Source: Pseudarthrobacter defluvii
GTDB taxonomy: Bacteria > Actinomycetota > Actinomycetes > Actinomycetales > Micrococcaceae
Length of the DNA stretch: 64,000 bases
Reading direction: 5' to 3'
Assembly (NCBI RefSeq): GCF_030816725.1
Contig: NZ_JAUSYG010000001.1
Location: 1,240,001-1,304,000, forward strand
Shown here: piece after piece, positions 8,615-17,077 of the stretch
Layout: every line of letters begins with the position of its first letter
Numbering within the stretch: position 1 is the first letter of the stretch
The notes under the pieces: model-generated
What the model saw: only the letters and a program-made list of their open reading frames with translations
The model's database searches: none
What the model was told of the DNA's origin: nothing
Made by a program: the position numbers and the translations under genes

Positions 8615-9618
8615 CCTTTGCCGGGAAACTGATCACGGCCGGCTGGTCAGCGGTGAAGGCCTGCGCCCTGGTGGGCATTCACCGCACGGCCTGGTACCGG
8701 CACTTGAGCCCGCCCAGGCCGCCCGGGATCCTGGTGCCCCATGTCGACCGGGCCTACCCGAACCGGATCAGCGACGCCGAAGCCGAGGCGTTCATGGAGC
8801 TGTTGAACTCCCGGGAATACGCCAACCTTTCCGTTACCCAGGCCTACTACCGGATGCTCGATGCCGGGCACTGCTTCTTCTCCATCGCCGCCGCCCATCG
8901 CATCGTGGCCCGGCACGGACAGAACGGCGACCGCCGCGAACAACGCACGGCAACCGGTCCCAAACGAGCCAAACCGGTCGTGCACGCCACCGCCCCGAAC
9001 CAGCTGTGGAGCTGGGACATCACGATGCTCCACGGCCCGGGGAAACACACCTACCGGCTCTACACGATGTTGGACGTATTCTCCCGCAAGGTCGTTGGGC
9101 ACCGGGTCGAACACACCGAAACCGCGTCCCTGGCCGCGGCACTGATCAACGACGCGGTCACCGTGAACCGGCAGCGCCCCGAGGTGCTTCATGCCGATAA
9201 CGGGGCACCCATGAGGGCTGGCAGTACCCTTCAGCTGGCCCAGTCCCTGGGCATCACCCTGTCCTACTCCCGGCCAAGAGTCTCGGACGACAATCCCTAC
9301 TCCGAATCACTGTTCAAGACCGTGAAATACGACCTGGACTTTCCGCGCCGCTTCCGCGACATCCAGCACGCCCGGGACTACATGGCGGCTTTCTTCGCCA
9401 ACTACAACGCCAACCACCGCCACAGCGGTTTGAACTACTACACCCCGGACCTCGTCCACAAAGGGCGCGGGAACCAAGCACGCCTACAACGGCAAGCCAC
9501 CCTCGACGCGATCTATGCACGCCATCCGCAGAGATACCGCAACAAACCTGCCGCACCAGCCGTGCCCTCTCAGGCCGGCATCAACCACAAAACCACCCCG
9601 CTGTCACAGACAGCTTGA
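8578..9618 (+). CDS. IS3-type transposase OrfB (DDE integrase core)
   Basis: 346-residue catalytic part. It begins with an HTH_21-like segment (about residues 60-110, with YANLSVTQAYYRML) and contains the rve integrase core. The DDE residues are readable: the first D in LWSWDITMLHG (about 149), the second D in LHADNGAPM (about 208), and E in DNPYSESLFKTVKYD (about 242). The frame is intact with no internal stop, so the element looks recently active or functional. The GTG given as the start only marks the open frame; expression is more likely through an OrfAB frameshift product. Confidence 0.9.
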   Translation: MADAKIWKDIALTFAGKLITAGWSAVKACALVGIHRTAWYRHLSPPRPPGILVPHVDRAYPNRISDAEAEAFMELLNSREYANLSVTQAYYRMLDAGHCFFSIAAAHRIVARHGQNGDRREQRTATGPKRAKPVVHATAPNQLWSWDITMLHGPGKHTYRLYTMLDVFSRKVVGHRVEHTETASLAAALINDAVTVNRQRPEVLHADNGAPMRAGSTLQLAQSLGITLSYSRPRVSDDNPYSESLFKTVKYDLDFPRRFRDIQHARDYMAAFFANYNANHRHSGLNYYTPDLVHKGRGNQARLQRQATLDAIYARHPQRYRNKPAAPAVPSQAGINHKTTPLSQTA

Positions 9619-9620
9619 TA
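9601..9620 (-). repeat. Right terminal inverted repeat of the IS
   Basis: Inverse match to the left end at 8102-8122. It contains the orfB TGA stop (9616-9618). Confidence 0.7.
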
Positions 9621-9792
9621 TGTACCGTTTTAGTAAGGGTCTCGAGAGAATACGGCTTTTTAGGCGCGGGTTGCTTTCAGGAGTTCGCCGCTGCTGTCTC
9701 CAGTCGCTGTGCCTGCAGGCTTCCCTCTCCCGCCCTGGACTTTTTCACCGGGCGCCTTGACCTGAACAAGCAACTGATCAAGGATGGGCGCC

Positions 9793-10305
9793 GTGACCAG
9801 TCCCGGAGCCGCGATCAAAAAGCCCAAGTCCCTCCTGCGCCGCATGGTGAATGTGCTGTTTACTGCCGCTTTGATGCTGGTGGGGCCCGCACTGATGGTG
9901 ACCAGCTATCAGCAGGTGGACGCCGACGAAGAGCTCGCCCGCACAGGGGCGCAAGTCTCCGGGACCATCACCTACTTTAGTGACGCCAGGAAGGCGTCGA
10001 ACCGGGACATCACGGTGGAGTACGAGGCGGCCGACGGCGTGAGCCGCTACGCGAATGCCCCCGTGGATCATGAGCAGCACCCGTCCGTCGGTGAGCAGGT
10101 CACCGTCGCGTACAGCGAACAAAACCCAGAGCAGGCAGTCGTGCTCGGCTATGAAAGCAACAGCGAGTTCCTGGGCGGTGTCGGCCTGATCCTGACGACG
10201 GTCTTCACAACGCTTGGCCTCATCCTCACCATTTCACGGCTGGGGAGGAGACGACGGGACAAAGTCCGCAGCTCGGACGTGCGGAGTGGTGCGGCGGAAT
10301 TTTGA
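9793..10305 (+). CDS. DUF3592-type membrane protein
   Basis: About 170 residues. One N-terminal helix (about residues 20-40) and one near the C-terminus (about 125-147) flank an exposed region of about 80 residues with the DUF3592 look: GTITYFSDARKASNRDITVEY followed by VGEQVTVAYSEQNPEQAVVLGY. Function is unknown. The GTG at 9793 has AAGG at a 9-base spacing, while the ATG at 9784 touches AAGG directly, so I prefer 9793. The 170 bases upstream, back to the IS, hold no gene I can support. Confidence 0.7.
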   Translation: MTSPGAAIKKPKSLLRRMVNVLFTAALMLVGPALMVTSYQQVDADEELARTGAQVSGTITYFSDARKASNRDITVEYEAADGVSRYANAPVDHEQHPSVGEQVTVAYSEQNPEQAVVLGYESNSEFLGGVGLILTTVFTTLGLILTISRLGRRRRDKVRSSDVRSGAAEF

Positions 10306-10357
10306 GGGACGTAGGGACTCCTGTGGGACTTAATAACGGGCAGGTACGGATGCGAGG

Positions 10358-10864
10358 TCACGAACTACCGGCTCGCGACACCGGTGCCCGCCGTCTCTGT
10401 GAGTACCAGAGCCAGAGCACCAGGGCAGCGCCCCAGACCAGGAACAGCGGATCCCACAACCAGGCGTGCCCGATCATGGCCTCAACGTCGTAGCCGTCTG
10501 CTGGCCGGATCAGGCCAGTAAGGACAGCGCTGCTCACCACGACGTTGACACCGCCATATATGACCAGAAGTGAACCGCCAGCCCAGGCCACTGCCCGCCA
10601 AAACCTCGGCCAGGGCACCCGCCCATAGGCGACGCCGATGGGAATTCCTGCTCCCAGCAGCTTCCCTGCCGCGACCACGCCCAGAGCGAGTCCTGCTTCG
10701 AGTGGAGCCTCAACTGACAACTCGACAGCCCACTTGCCTACCGTGGGCAGGAGCCACTGCCCGCCGAGGGCCCAGTACAGGCTGAAGCCCGCGTGCACTG
10801 TACCTGCTGCGGCTGCCACCCACACGAAAGACCGGCTGCGGGCCAGATTCCTCTCGTGCATCAT
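10358..10864 (-). CDS. DUF3995-like four-helix membrane protein
   Basis: 168 residues with four predicted membrane helices (about 12-32, 55-75, 90-115 and 130-152). The N-terminal HAGFSLYWALGGQWLLPTVG is typical of DUF3995 proteins, whose role is unknown. The start is the first of two adjacent ATGs at 10864. No Shine-Dalgarno sequence precedes it, but a TAGGCT hexamer does at 7 bases. It faces the DUF3592 gene and lies directly downstream of the broken DUF4188 gene on the opposite side. Confidence 0.65.
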   Translation of the reverse strand: MMHERNLARSRSFVWVAAAAGTVHAGFSLYWALGGQWLLPTVGKWAVELSVEAPLEAGLALGVVAAGKLLGAGIPIGVAYGRVPWPRFWRAVAWAGGSLLVIYGGVNVVVSSAVLTGLIRPADGYDVEAMIGHAWLWDPLFLVWGAALVLWLWYSQRRRAPVSRAGSS

Positions 10865-10871
10865 GCACTTC

Positions 10872-10877
10872 AGCCTA
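10872..10877 (-). promoter_or_regulatory. Candidate -10 box, leaderless DUF3995 gene
   Basis: TAGGCT on the minus strand, 7 bases before the ATG at 10864. It overlaps the stop of the upstream DUF4188 remnant. Confidence 0.45.
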
Positions 10878-11374
10878 TTGCGGTGGCCGCCCGAATGGCT
10901 TTTTCCGGGCGGCCGGACGGCGACTCCCGTCTCCCGCGTCCAGGCGCTGGCGCGCGGTGTTCAGGCCTGCCCCCACCGGGGCAGGGCCGGTAGCAGCTGC
11001 CAGCCCGAAGACGGGCATATCGCTGTACACGCTTTCCCTGCCACCCGGCGTCGTCTCGTAGGTCTCGTGCCATACCCCGACGTCGCCGGTGCCGGCCGAT
11101 TCACGCATGAACCGGCGCCAGGGCTCAAGGTGCGGCGCCGACTGGTCAGCCGCGAACCGCTGCAGATGGTCCGCCCGAACCATTGCTGGTAGCCCAGCAA
11201 CCCGGCCTCCGGCGTCTTGGCTAAGTGGGCAAGCATCTTGGGCATTGCCGCGCCCACCCGTGACACCTTCCCGAACTTCCACCACCGGTTCGCACGCATC
11301 CCGATCAGGAAGACAGTCACCGCGCCCGCCTCCGGATCGGCAGTGAACCTTCCTGTCTGCACTTTTTCAGTCAT
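10875..11374 (-). pseudogene. DUF4188 protein, internal deletion and frameshift
   Basis: The reading frame from 11374 (MTEKVQTGRFTADPEAGAVT, then FLIGMRANRWWKFGKVSRVG) matches the start of a DUF4188 (monooxygenase-like, alpha/beta-barrel) protein. At about 11165-11180, just after GYQQWFGR, it continues only in another frame: DHLQRFAADQSAPHLEPWRR, then TGDVGVWHETYE and the C-terminus, ending at 10875. Family members have a short strand (roughly a dozen residues around a QYW/SYW motif) between these parts, so about 35 bases appear to be missing. The promoter side is intact: GAGGGGAAG precedes the ATG, and a palindrome shared with the divergent TetR gene lies upstream. The gene is probably inactive. 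Confidence 0.75.
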
Positions 11375-11387
11375 GTGCTTCCCCTCT

Positions 11388-11414
11388 CCATAACAATGTT
11401 ATGGAACAGTGTTA
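11388..11414. promoter_or_regulatory. Palindromic TetR operator
   Basis: CCATAAC-AAT-GTTATGG (11388-11404) is a perfect 7-3-7 palindrome, followed by a second half-site copy, ACAGTGTTAT (11405-11414). The pair lies between the divergent DUF4188 remnant and tetR gene, as expected for an autoregulated TetR locus. Confidence 0.75.
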
Positions 11415-11429
11415 TGCAATACTGGTTCC

Positions 11430-11999
11430 ATGGCAAGACCCGTAGTACATGATGAAACCCTGCGTCGCAGGCTGCTTGATACCGCAGCCACCCTGATCGC
11501 ACGGGACGGCGCCGCTTCTGTGTCGCTGCGAAGTATTGCCGCTACTGCCGGGACGTCGACTACTGCGGTGTATTCGCTCTTCGGGGGCAAAGCGGAACTG
11601 CTGACGGCCGTGCTCGACGACGGATTCGCTTCTTTTGCCGCCGCCCAACAAGAAGCAGCCGCCGCCGGCCTCGAAGCGTTGGGTCGGGCCTACCGAACCT
11701 GGGCACTGGAGCATCCGGTCCTCTACGGCCTGATGTTTGGCGGCTCACTGGCCAGCCGGGTGCCGTGCCGGCCGACGCCGGGAGCCACTGAGCCCTCGAT
11801 CGCGCCGCTGTTCGCGGCGGTTGCGGCAGCGTTACCCGGAGCAGCGGAGAAGGAGATCGCCTCGATGGTCGGCGTGGTGTGGGGGCAGGTCCACGGGCTG
11901 GTGTCGCTGGAACTGGCCGGTGCACCAGCGGCCGGCTGGACCTGGGATGCGGCCTATGATGCCGCCCTTGGGCAGATTGGCCACTCGCTGGGCCGCTGA
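11430..11999 (+). CDS. TetR/AcrR-family regulator (WHG-domain type)
   Basis: About 189 residues. The N-terminal helix-turn-helix (about 8-52) includes AATLIARDGAASVSLRSIAA and TSTTAVYSLFGGKAEL. The C-terminal ligand domain has YRTWALEHPVLYGLMFGG and VWGQVHGLVSLELAG, typical of the WHG/TetR_C_33 group. The ATG at 11430 (MARPVVHDETLR) fits the family; the frame opens 21 bases earlier at a GTG. It is divergent from the damaged DUF4188 gene and probably represses both through the palindrome at 11388-11414. With its likely target broken, this may be a relic circuit. Confidence 0.85.
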   Translation: MARPVVHDETLRRRLLDTAATLIARDGAASVSLRSIAATAGTSTTAVYSLFGGKAELLTAVLDDGFASFAAAQQEAAAAGLEALGRAYRTWALEHPVLYGLMFGGSLASRVPCRPTPGATEPSIAPLFAAVAAALPGAAEKEIASMVGVVWGQVHGLVSLELAGAPAAGWTWDAAYDAALGQIGHSLGR

Positions 12000-12124
12000 G
12001 GGGGTTCGGTCCACCCCGGCAAGCGATCCGGTACCTCCTGCGAGTCCTTGGCCAGGGTGTTGGGGAACCTAACGTTCTTCCGAAATGGAGACTGCTCCCG
12101 AGGCGGGGGCTGCTCGACGTGCGC

Positions 12125-12130
12125 TAGCCT
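12125..12130 (+). promoter_or_regulatory. Candidate -10 box, leaderless gene at 12138
   Basis: TAGCCT, 7 bases before the ATG at 12138. No ribosome-binding site is visible in the spacer GAGCGGC. Confidence 0.45.
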
Positions 12131-12137
12131 GAGCGGC

Positions 12138-12581
12138 ATGAACCGCATGGACATGTCTGACGCTGCGACGCTCATGACCCTGCTGCGTGATGCGAAGCGC
12201 TCCTCGGCACTCCGTACGCTGCTGCCGGGGTGGGACATGCTGCAGGCCGACGTCCCTTCAAGGGAACGGGTAGAAACGGCAATAGCGATCCTGGTCGGTT
12301 CCGGTCTTGCTGAGGTCGACTCCTCCTGGGGGATGCGGCTCACGGAACAGGGTGCACAACTCAGGCGGTCCGTGAAACGCACCCAGGGGATGCGGATGAT
12401 CCCGGGGGCGATCGGCGATCTGCTTGCAGGATGCCAGTTGAGCCGTGCGACGCTGAACCTGCCTCAGTCGGTCTTTGATCCGGCGCTCAACGACTATCTC
12501 GACGCGGCCAGCCGCAGGGCTGAGCGCCGATCGCGGCATCGTTGGTGGTGGCCCGGCCCATTCAGGCGCCCCGTCCGGTGA
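12138..12581 (+). CDS. Hypothetical protein, possible winged-helix fold
   Basis: About 147 residues, not recognised. The first 70 residues are helical and end in a wing-like stretch (VETAIAILVGSGLAEVDSSW, then MRLTEQGAQLRRSV), resembling a small winged helix-turn-helix, but there is no firm family match. The C-terminus is very basic (RRAERRSRHR, then RRPVR). The chosen ATG at 12138 is supported by a well-placed TAGCCT hexamer; the open frame extends 90 bases further upstream without plausible coding features. It is convergent with the DUF3788 gene. Confidence 0.5.
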   Translation: MNRMDMSDAATLMTLLRDAKRSSALRTLLPGWDMLQADVPSRERVETAIAILVGSGLAEVDSSWGMRLTEQGAQLRRSVKRTQGMRMIPGAIGDLLAGCQLSRATLNLPQSVFDPALNDYLDAASRRAERRSRHRWWWPGPFRRPVR

Positions 12582-12641
12582 AGCCGTCACCCTCGACATC
12601 CGGTTCTGGGGCGTGCCCGCTTCCTCGAACGGCTGCCGCCG

Positions 12642-13067
12642 CTACCGCGCCCGGAGCCTGTAACGGATTATCTCGACGGCGGCCTCGACGTCCGCGGGGG
12701 AGTGAAGCTCGACGATGACAGGCAGCATCGCACCGGACATCTCCGCCCCGGCGATCCGGGCCCGGAGATGGTCGGGGAGACGCAGCGTGGTCAGGCCGGG
12801 CCGGTGCCGGGCGGAGAAGTAACACGTGACCGTGGCGTAGCCTTCCCAAACCGCCAGCCAAGCCATGTTCTTCCTGCCCTGGAGCGCTTTGCACAGCCAT
12901 CCGCCGTCCCGATAGTGGTGCCACGACAACTCCAGGCCGAACTCTGGACCGGACAGCGTTTCCTTGAGGTTCACCCAAGCGTCGAAGGAAGCTCCAAGGT
13001 ATTGGCGGATCTGCTCGTCGTCGGGTACGCGGCCGGGATCATTCAGGACAGCAACACGGGCAGGCAC
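12642..13067 (-). CDS. DUF3788-like protein
   Basis: 141 residues resembling DUF3788, a small family of unknown function. Features include IRQYLGASFDAWVNLKETL, FGLELSWHHYRDGGWLCKAL, GRKNMAWLAVWEGYATVTCYF and a C-terminal VIVELHSPADVEAAVEIIRY. The start is GTG at 13067. A TAGGAT hexamer lies 6 bases upstream, and no ribosome site is visible. It is convergent with the hypothetical gene ending at 12581 and divergent from the peptide-binding protein gene at 13218. Confidence 0.7.
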   Translation of the reverse strand: MPARVAVLNDPGRVPDDEQIRQYLGASFDAWVNLKETLSGPEFGLELSWHHYRDGGWLCKALQGRKNMAWLAVWEGYATVTCYFSARHRPGLTTLRLPDHLRARIAGAEMSGAMLPVIVELHSPADVEAAVEIIRYRLRAR

Positions 13068-13073
13068 CGACCG

Positions 13074-13079
13074 ATCCTA
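13074..13079 (-). promoter_or_regulatory. Candidate -10 box, leaderless DUF3788 gene
   Basis: TAGGAT on the minus strand, exactly 6 bases before the GTG at 13067. Confidence 0.5.
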
Positions 13080-13217
13080 GCGGCCAGACGGGTGGGACCA
13101 CAGGGCCGAACGGCCCGCGTCAACTTCTGGCAGGCCGACCGCTTATCCTGAATTGGTAGGGCGCAATCGCGGCGACCCGGGTCTCCCCAGAGAGGCAAGA
13201 CATTACAAGGAGGCGGC

Positions 13218-14993
13218 ATGCCGGTACGGCGTCTGATGCAGTTGCTCGTCGCCGCGTTGGCGGCTGCCCTGGTTCTCTCGGGCTGCACGAGCGGCAGCGC
13301 CCCGACTGTGGTGGTGGGGGAGGCAAAGCGTGGCGGCAGCGTCACCGTGGCCGAGGTCAACGCCTTTTCCTCGTTCAACCCCTTCAGCGCGAACGGCAAC
13401 ACCGACATCAATTCGAAGATCGGTGCCATCACGCACTCCGGCTTCTTCTACCTCGACGACGGTTCCAAGGTTGTCCGCAACGACAAGTTTGGACACTTTG
13501 AAAAGGTCTCCGACCAGCCGCTCAAGGTGAAGTACACGGTCAGCGAGGGAGTCAAGTGGTCAGACGGGGCGCCCATCGGTGCAGCCGACCTCCTGTTGAG
13601 CTGGGCCGCCGGTTCCGGCTACTACGACGACGTCGATCCCGCTGGCGGCAAGGGGACCAGGTACTTCTCGGTTGCCTCCGACACCACCGGGCTCGCCGGT
13701 TCCCTCTTTCCAGAAATCGGGGCTGACGGCCGTTCCATCACCATTGAGTACGCCGCACCGTACGCTGACTGGGAGGTAGCGTTCGACGTCGGCCTCCCGG
13801 CCCACGTCGTTGCTGCAAAGAGCGGACTCAATGATGAGGAAGACCTGGTGGCGCTGCTCAAGGAAACGCCCCGCGGTAACCCTGGGAAGCCGGCGTCGAA
13901 CCCCGCCCTCAAGAAAGTCAGCGACTTCTGGAACACCGGGTTCAATACAAAATCCATTCCGGACGATCCGGCCCTCTACCTGTCCAGCGGACCCTACATC
14001 GTCCGCGACATCGTCCCGGAAGTCTCGATGAAACTGGTCCGCAACCGGGACTACGTGTGGGGTGCGGAACCTTGGCTGGACGAGATCAATGTCAGGTTCA
14101 CCGGGGCAGTGCCAGCGGCGGTGGATGCCCTGCGCAATGGCCAGGCGGACATCATCTCGCCGCAGCCCTCTGCCGCCACGGACGATCTCCTCACCGGCCT
14201 GTCCAGCCAGGGCATCACCGTCGAACGGTACAAACAATCCGGCTACGACCACCTGGACCTCAGCTTTTCCGGGCCGTTTGCCGACAAGGACGTCAGGGAA
14301 GCCTTTCTGAAAACAGTGCCGCGGCAGGCCATCATGGACGCCGTGGTGGGAACCCAGGTGACGGACAGCACGCCGCTGGATTCGCAGGTGTTCCTGCCAG
14401 GACAGCCAAAGTACGAAGACACCGTTAAGAAAAACGGGTCTTCCGAGTACGCCAAGGTGGACATTGATGGGGCAAAGAAGCTCCTGAAGGATGCTGCCCC
14501 CAGCGTCCTGATTCTCTACAACCGCGACAACCCCAACAGGGCCAAGGCCTTCGCCCTGATCCGCGACTCGGCCGGACTGGCCGGGTTCCGCGTGGTGGAC
14601 GGCGGGCAGGGAAATGCCGACTGGGCCGCCGCCCTAAGCCGGGGAGGCTATGACGCCGCCTTGTCCGGATGGATCGGGACAGAAGCGGGCGTCAGCCGCG
14701 TGCCGCAGATCTTCCGCACCGGCGCTGGCAGCAACTTCACCGGATATTCCGACGGCGACGCGGACAAGGTCATGGAGCAACTGGCCGTGACCACGGACCT
14801 GGGCAAACAGGATGAACTCCTCGCCGAAATCGATAAGCACATCTGGGAGGACGCTTACGGCCTCCCGCTCTACCAAACACTCGGGACTACTGCCTTCAAC
14901 TCGCGTGTCGCCGGCATTAAGACCAGCCCAGGCCCCCTTGGCATCTGGTGGAACGTCTGGGAGTGGCGTCTGTCCAACCCTGTCGCCGGGTGA
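13218..14993 (+). CDS. Peptide ABC transporter substrate-binding lipoprotein
   Basis: 591-residue family 5 solute-binding protein (SBP_bac_5, DppA/OppA-like). The signal peptide ends in the lipobox LVLSGC (Cys about 23), so it is anchored to the outer face of the membrane. Typical family segments are visible: YTVSEGVKWSDGAPIGAADL (about 100-119) and SGPYIVRDIVPEVSMKLVRN. AAGGAGGCGGC gives a strong ribosome site for the ATG at 13218. It is the first of two binding-protein genes upstream of one permease and ATPase set, and is separated from the second by 270 bases, so it may have its own promoter and ligand. Confidence 0.9.
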   Translation: MPVRRLMQLLVAALAAALVLSGCTSGSAPTVVVGEAKRGGSVTVAEVNAFSSFNPFSANGNTDINSKIGAITHSGFFYLDDGSKVVRNDKFGHFEKVSDQPLKVKYTVSEGVKWSDGAPIGAADLLLSWAAGSGYYDDVDPAGGKGTRYFSVASDTTGLAGSLFPEIGADGRSITIEYAAPYADWEVAFDVGLPAHVVAAKSGLNDEEDLVALLKETPRGNPGKPASNPALKKVSDFWNTGFNTKSIPDDPALYLSSGPYIVRDIVPEVSMKLVRNRDYVWGAEPWLDEINVRFTGAVPAAVDALRNGQADIISPQPSAATDDLLTGLSSQGITVERYKQSGYDHLDLSFSGPFADKDVREAFLKTVPRQAIMDAVVGTQVTDSTPLDSQVFLPGQPKYEDTVKKNGSSEYAKVDIDGAKKLLKDAAPSVLILYNRDNPNRAKAFALIRDSAGLAGFRVVDGGQGNADWAAALSRGGYDAALSGWIGTEAGVSRVPQIFRTGAGSNFTGYSDGDADKVMEQLAVTTDLGKQDELLAEIDKHIWEDAYGLPLYQTLGTTAFNSRVAGIKTSPGPLGIWWNVWEWRLSNPVAG

Positions 14994-15265
14994 CTCAGGG
15001 GTCTTTCGCCCCTTGCGGAGCCTGAACTTCCCGGATTCGCCGTACGGCTTACCGGCGAGTAGCATGTGACGAGCCTAACTACCCTCCCCTGTCCAGGGCC
15101 TTGCACTGCCCCGGTCACGGTTTGGCAACGGAGTACCAATATCTGGACTTCGTGCGGCTAGGCTAACCCATATTGTGTAGGTCTCATCACAGCGCTGTGC
15201 TGCGTGCGTCCTGCGGGGAAGCACAAGATTCCCCAATATTTCTCCCACAACTCATAGGAGGCGGA

Positions 15266-16954
15266 ATGCGTTTTACGCGCACTTCCAAAGCACTGGGCAT
15301 CGTGGCAGTCGCCGCGCTTGCCCTGACCGGGTGCGGCGCCGGCGGCGGCGGCAGCACCGACGGGTCCAGCAATGCAGCTGGGGACCCGAATAAGGTCATC
15401 ACCGCCTACAGCAACGAACCACAAAACCCGTTGCTGCCGGCTAATACAGGAGAGGTCTACGGCGGGCGTGTTGTTAACCTGCTCTTCGAGGGTCTGCGCA
15501 CGTACGATGCCAACGGCAAAGCGGTTAACTCTCTGGCCGAATCCATCGAGTCGCCCGACGCCCAGAACTGGACCATCAAGGTCAAGCAGGGCCAGAAATT
15601 CACCAACGGTGAAGCCATCACGGCCAAGACCTTCGTTGACTCCTGGAACTTCGCCGCTAATTCAAAGAACCTCCAGCAGAACGGCTTCTTCTTCGAGTCC
15701 ATCGAGGGCTATCCAGAAGTTTCCGCAGTGACTTCCTCAACAGGCGCGGATGGCAAGAAGACCACCACTCCTGCCCCGACCGCAGAAACGATGTCCGGGC
15801 TCAAGGCGACCGATGACTCCACCATCACGGTGAAGCTCGCCCAGCCGGAGGCCGACTGGTCACTGCGCCTTGGCTACTCCGCCTTCTATCCGATGCCTTC
15901 CGCCGCACTGGCAGATCCCAAAGCCTACGGTGAGAACCCGGTGGGCAACGGACCCTACAAGTTCCCGAAGCAGGGCTCCTGGGTCCACGACCAGTCCATC
16001 TCCCTGGTGAAGAACGCCGATTACAAAGGCAACCGCGAGGCCAAGAACGGTGGCGTGACCTTCAAGTTCTACACGGATCCGGGTCCCGCCTACACCGACC
16101 TGCAGTCCGACAACCTGGACATCACCGACGTCCTGCCGTCCAACGCATTGAAGACTTACGTCTCCGACTTCCCGGACCGGAATGCAACGAAGCCCGTTGC
16201 CACGGATTCCACGCTCAACATCCCGGGCTACAACCCGAACTTCCAGGGTGAAGCTGGCAAGCTGCGCCGCCAGGCACTGTCCTACGCCATCAACCGCGAA
16301 GAAATCGCCAAAGTGGTCTTCAACGGCACGCGCACCCCGGCCAAGGCATTCGCTCCTCCTGTCATTGACGGGTTCAAGGAAGGCCTTAAGGGCAGCGAGG
16401 TCCTGAAGTTCGACGCCGCCAAGGCCAAGGACCTGTGGACCCAGGCTGACAAAATCCAGCCGTACGACAACTCCAAGCCCCTCCAGATTGCCTCCAACAC
16501 CGACGGTGGCAACAAGGAATGGATCGACGCTGTGGCCAACGGCTTCAAGAACAACCTCGGCATCCAGGCTGAAATCCAGCCCTTCGCCAAGTTCGCGGAA
16601 GTCCTCAACCTGCGTAAATCCGGGGAGCTGCCCGGCCTGACCCGCTCCGGCTGGCAGGGTGACTACCCGTCGCTGTACAACTTCCTCGGACCGGTCTGGG
16701 CTACGGGTGCTCCGTCCAACTACGAGAAGTACTCGAACCCTGAGTTCGACAAGCTGCTCAAGGAAGGGCTTGCAAGCAAGACCACGGACGAGGCAAACGC
16801 CAAGTTCAACCAGGCGCAGGAGATCCTGTTCCAGGACCTGCCCGGACTGCCGCTCTGGGATCAGGCACGCCCGATCGTATGGAGCAACAACGTCACGAAG
16901 GCCGAGACCGGCTGGAACGGCGAAATTCTCTACTACGGCATCACGGCCAAGTAG
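15266..16954 (+). CDS. Oligopeptide ABC transporter substrate-binding lipoprotein
   Basis: 562-residue SBP_bac_5 protein, closer to OppA. The lipobox is ALALTGC (Cys about 23), followed by a Gly/Ser-rich linker. Family segments include WTIKVKQGQKFTNGEAITAK (about 110-130), NPVGNGPYKF (about 228) and LRRQALSYAINREEIAKVVF (about 333-352). The start at 15266 has AGGAGGCGGA just before it; the frame upstream to 15173 is not credible coding sequence. It supplies the binding component for the permeases immediately downstream. The 270-base region before it (14994-15265) holds no gene I can support. Confidence 0.92.
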   Translation: MRFTRTSKALGIVAVAALALTGCGAGGGGSTDGSSNAAGDPNKVITAYSNEPQNPLLPANTGEVYGGRVVNLLFEGLRTYDANGKAVNSLAESIESPDAQNWTIKVKQGQKFTNGEAITAKTFVDSWNFAANSKNLQQNGFFFESIEGYPEVSAVTSSTGADGKKTTTPAPTAETMSGLKATDDSTITVKLAQPEADWSLRLGYSAFYPMPSAALADPKAYGENPVGNGPYKFPKQGSWVHDQSISLVKNADYKGNREAKNGGVTFKFYTDPGPAYTDLQSDNLDITDVLPSNALKTYVSDFPDRNATKPVATDSTLNIPGYNPNFQGEAGKLRRQALSYAINREEIAKVVFNGTRTPAKAFAPPVIDGFKEGLKGSEVLKFDAAKAKDLWTQADKIQPYDNSKPLQIASNTDGGNKEWIDAVANGFKNNLGIQAEIQPFAKFAEVLNLRKSGELPGLTRSGWQGDYPSLYNFLGPVWATGAPSNYEKYSNPEFDKLLKEGLASKTTDEANAKFNQAQEILFQDLPGLPLWDQARPIVWSNNVTKAETGWNGEILYYGITAK

Positions 16955-16981
16955 TCCCAGATCTAACTTGCCGTCAGGCTG

Positions 16982-17010
16982 ATGGGGGTTCGGGTCATCC
17001 GGGCCCCCAT
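16982..17010 (+). terminator. Intercistronic stem-loop after the binding-protein gene
   Basis: ATGGGGG (16982-16988) pairs with CCCCCAT (17004-17010), with inner CGG/CCG pairing and no T run. This looks like a partial terminator or 3'-end stabiliser that keeps binding-protein mRNA in excess over permease mRNA. Confidence 0.55.
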
Positions 17011-17077
17011 TGGCCTGCAAGCGGCAGGAAGGCATTCATGAACGCGTTCTCCACCGTCCCGGAAGGCAGGTGATCCT

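Larger units (their letters stand above)
8102..9620 (+). mobile_element. IS3-family insertion sequence
   Basis: Two overlapping transposase frames are bounded by imperfect inverted repeats. The left end reads TGTCAGGCTGTTGTGTGACAG from 8102. The reverse complement of the right end, from 9620, reads TATCAAGCTGTCTGTGACAG. These match except for a few substitutions and one gap. The orfB stop codon lies inside the right repeat, common for this family. I could not see a convincing target-site duplication, so the ends are accurate to a few bases only. It lies between ychF and a DUF3592 gene in the accessory-looking part of the window. Confidence 0.8.

Noticed and set aside
8090..9630. Target-site duplication flanking the IS
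   Set aside because: No 3-5 base direct repeat matches cleanly on both sides at any plausible end position, so I do not report one.
9660..9845. A 61-residue minus-strand frame in the gap right of the IS
   Set aside because: It overlaps the start of the DUF3592 gene and has no family resemblance. Its last residues might be a remnant of a gene cut by the IS, but I cannot support that.
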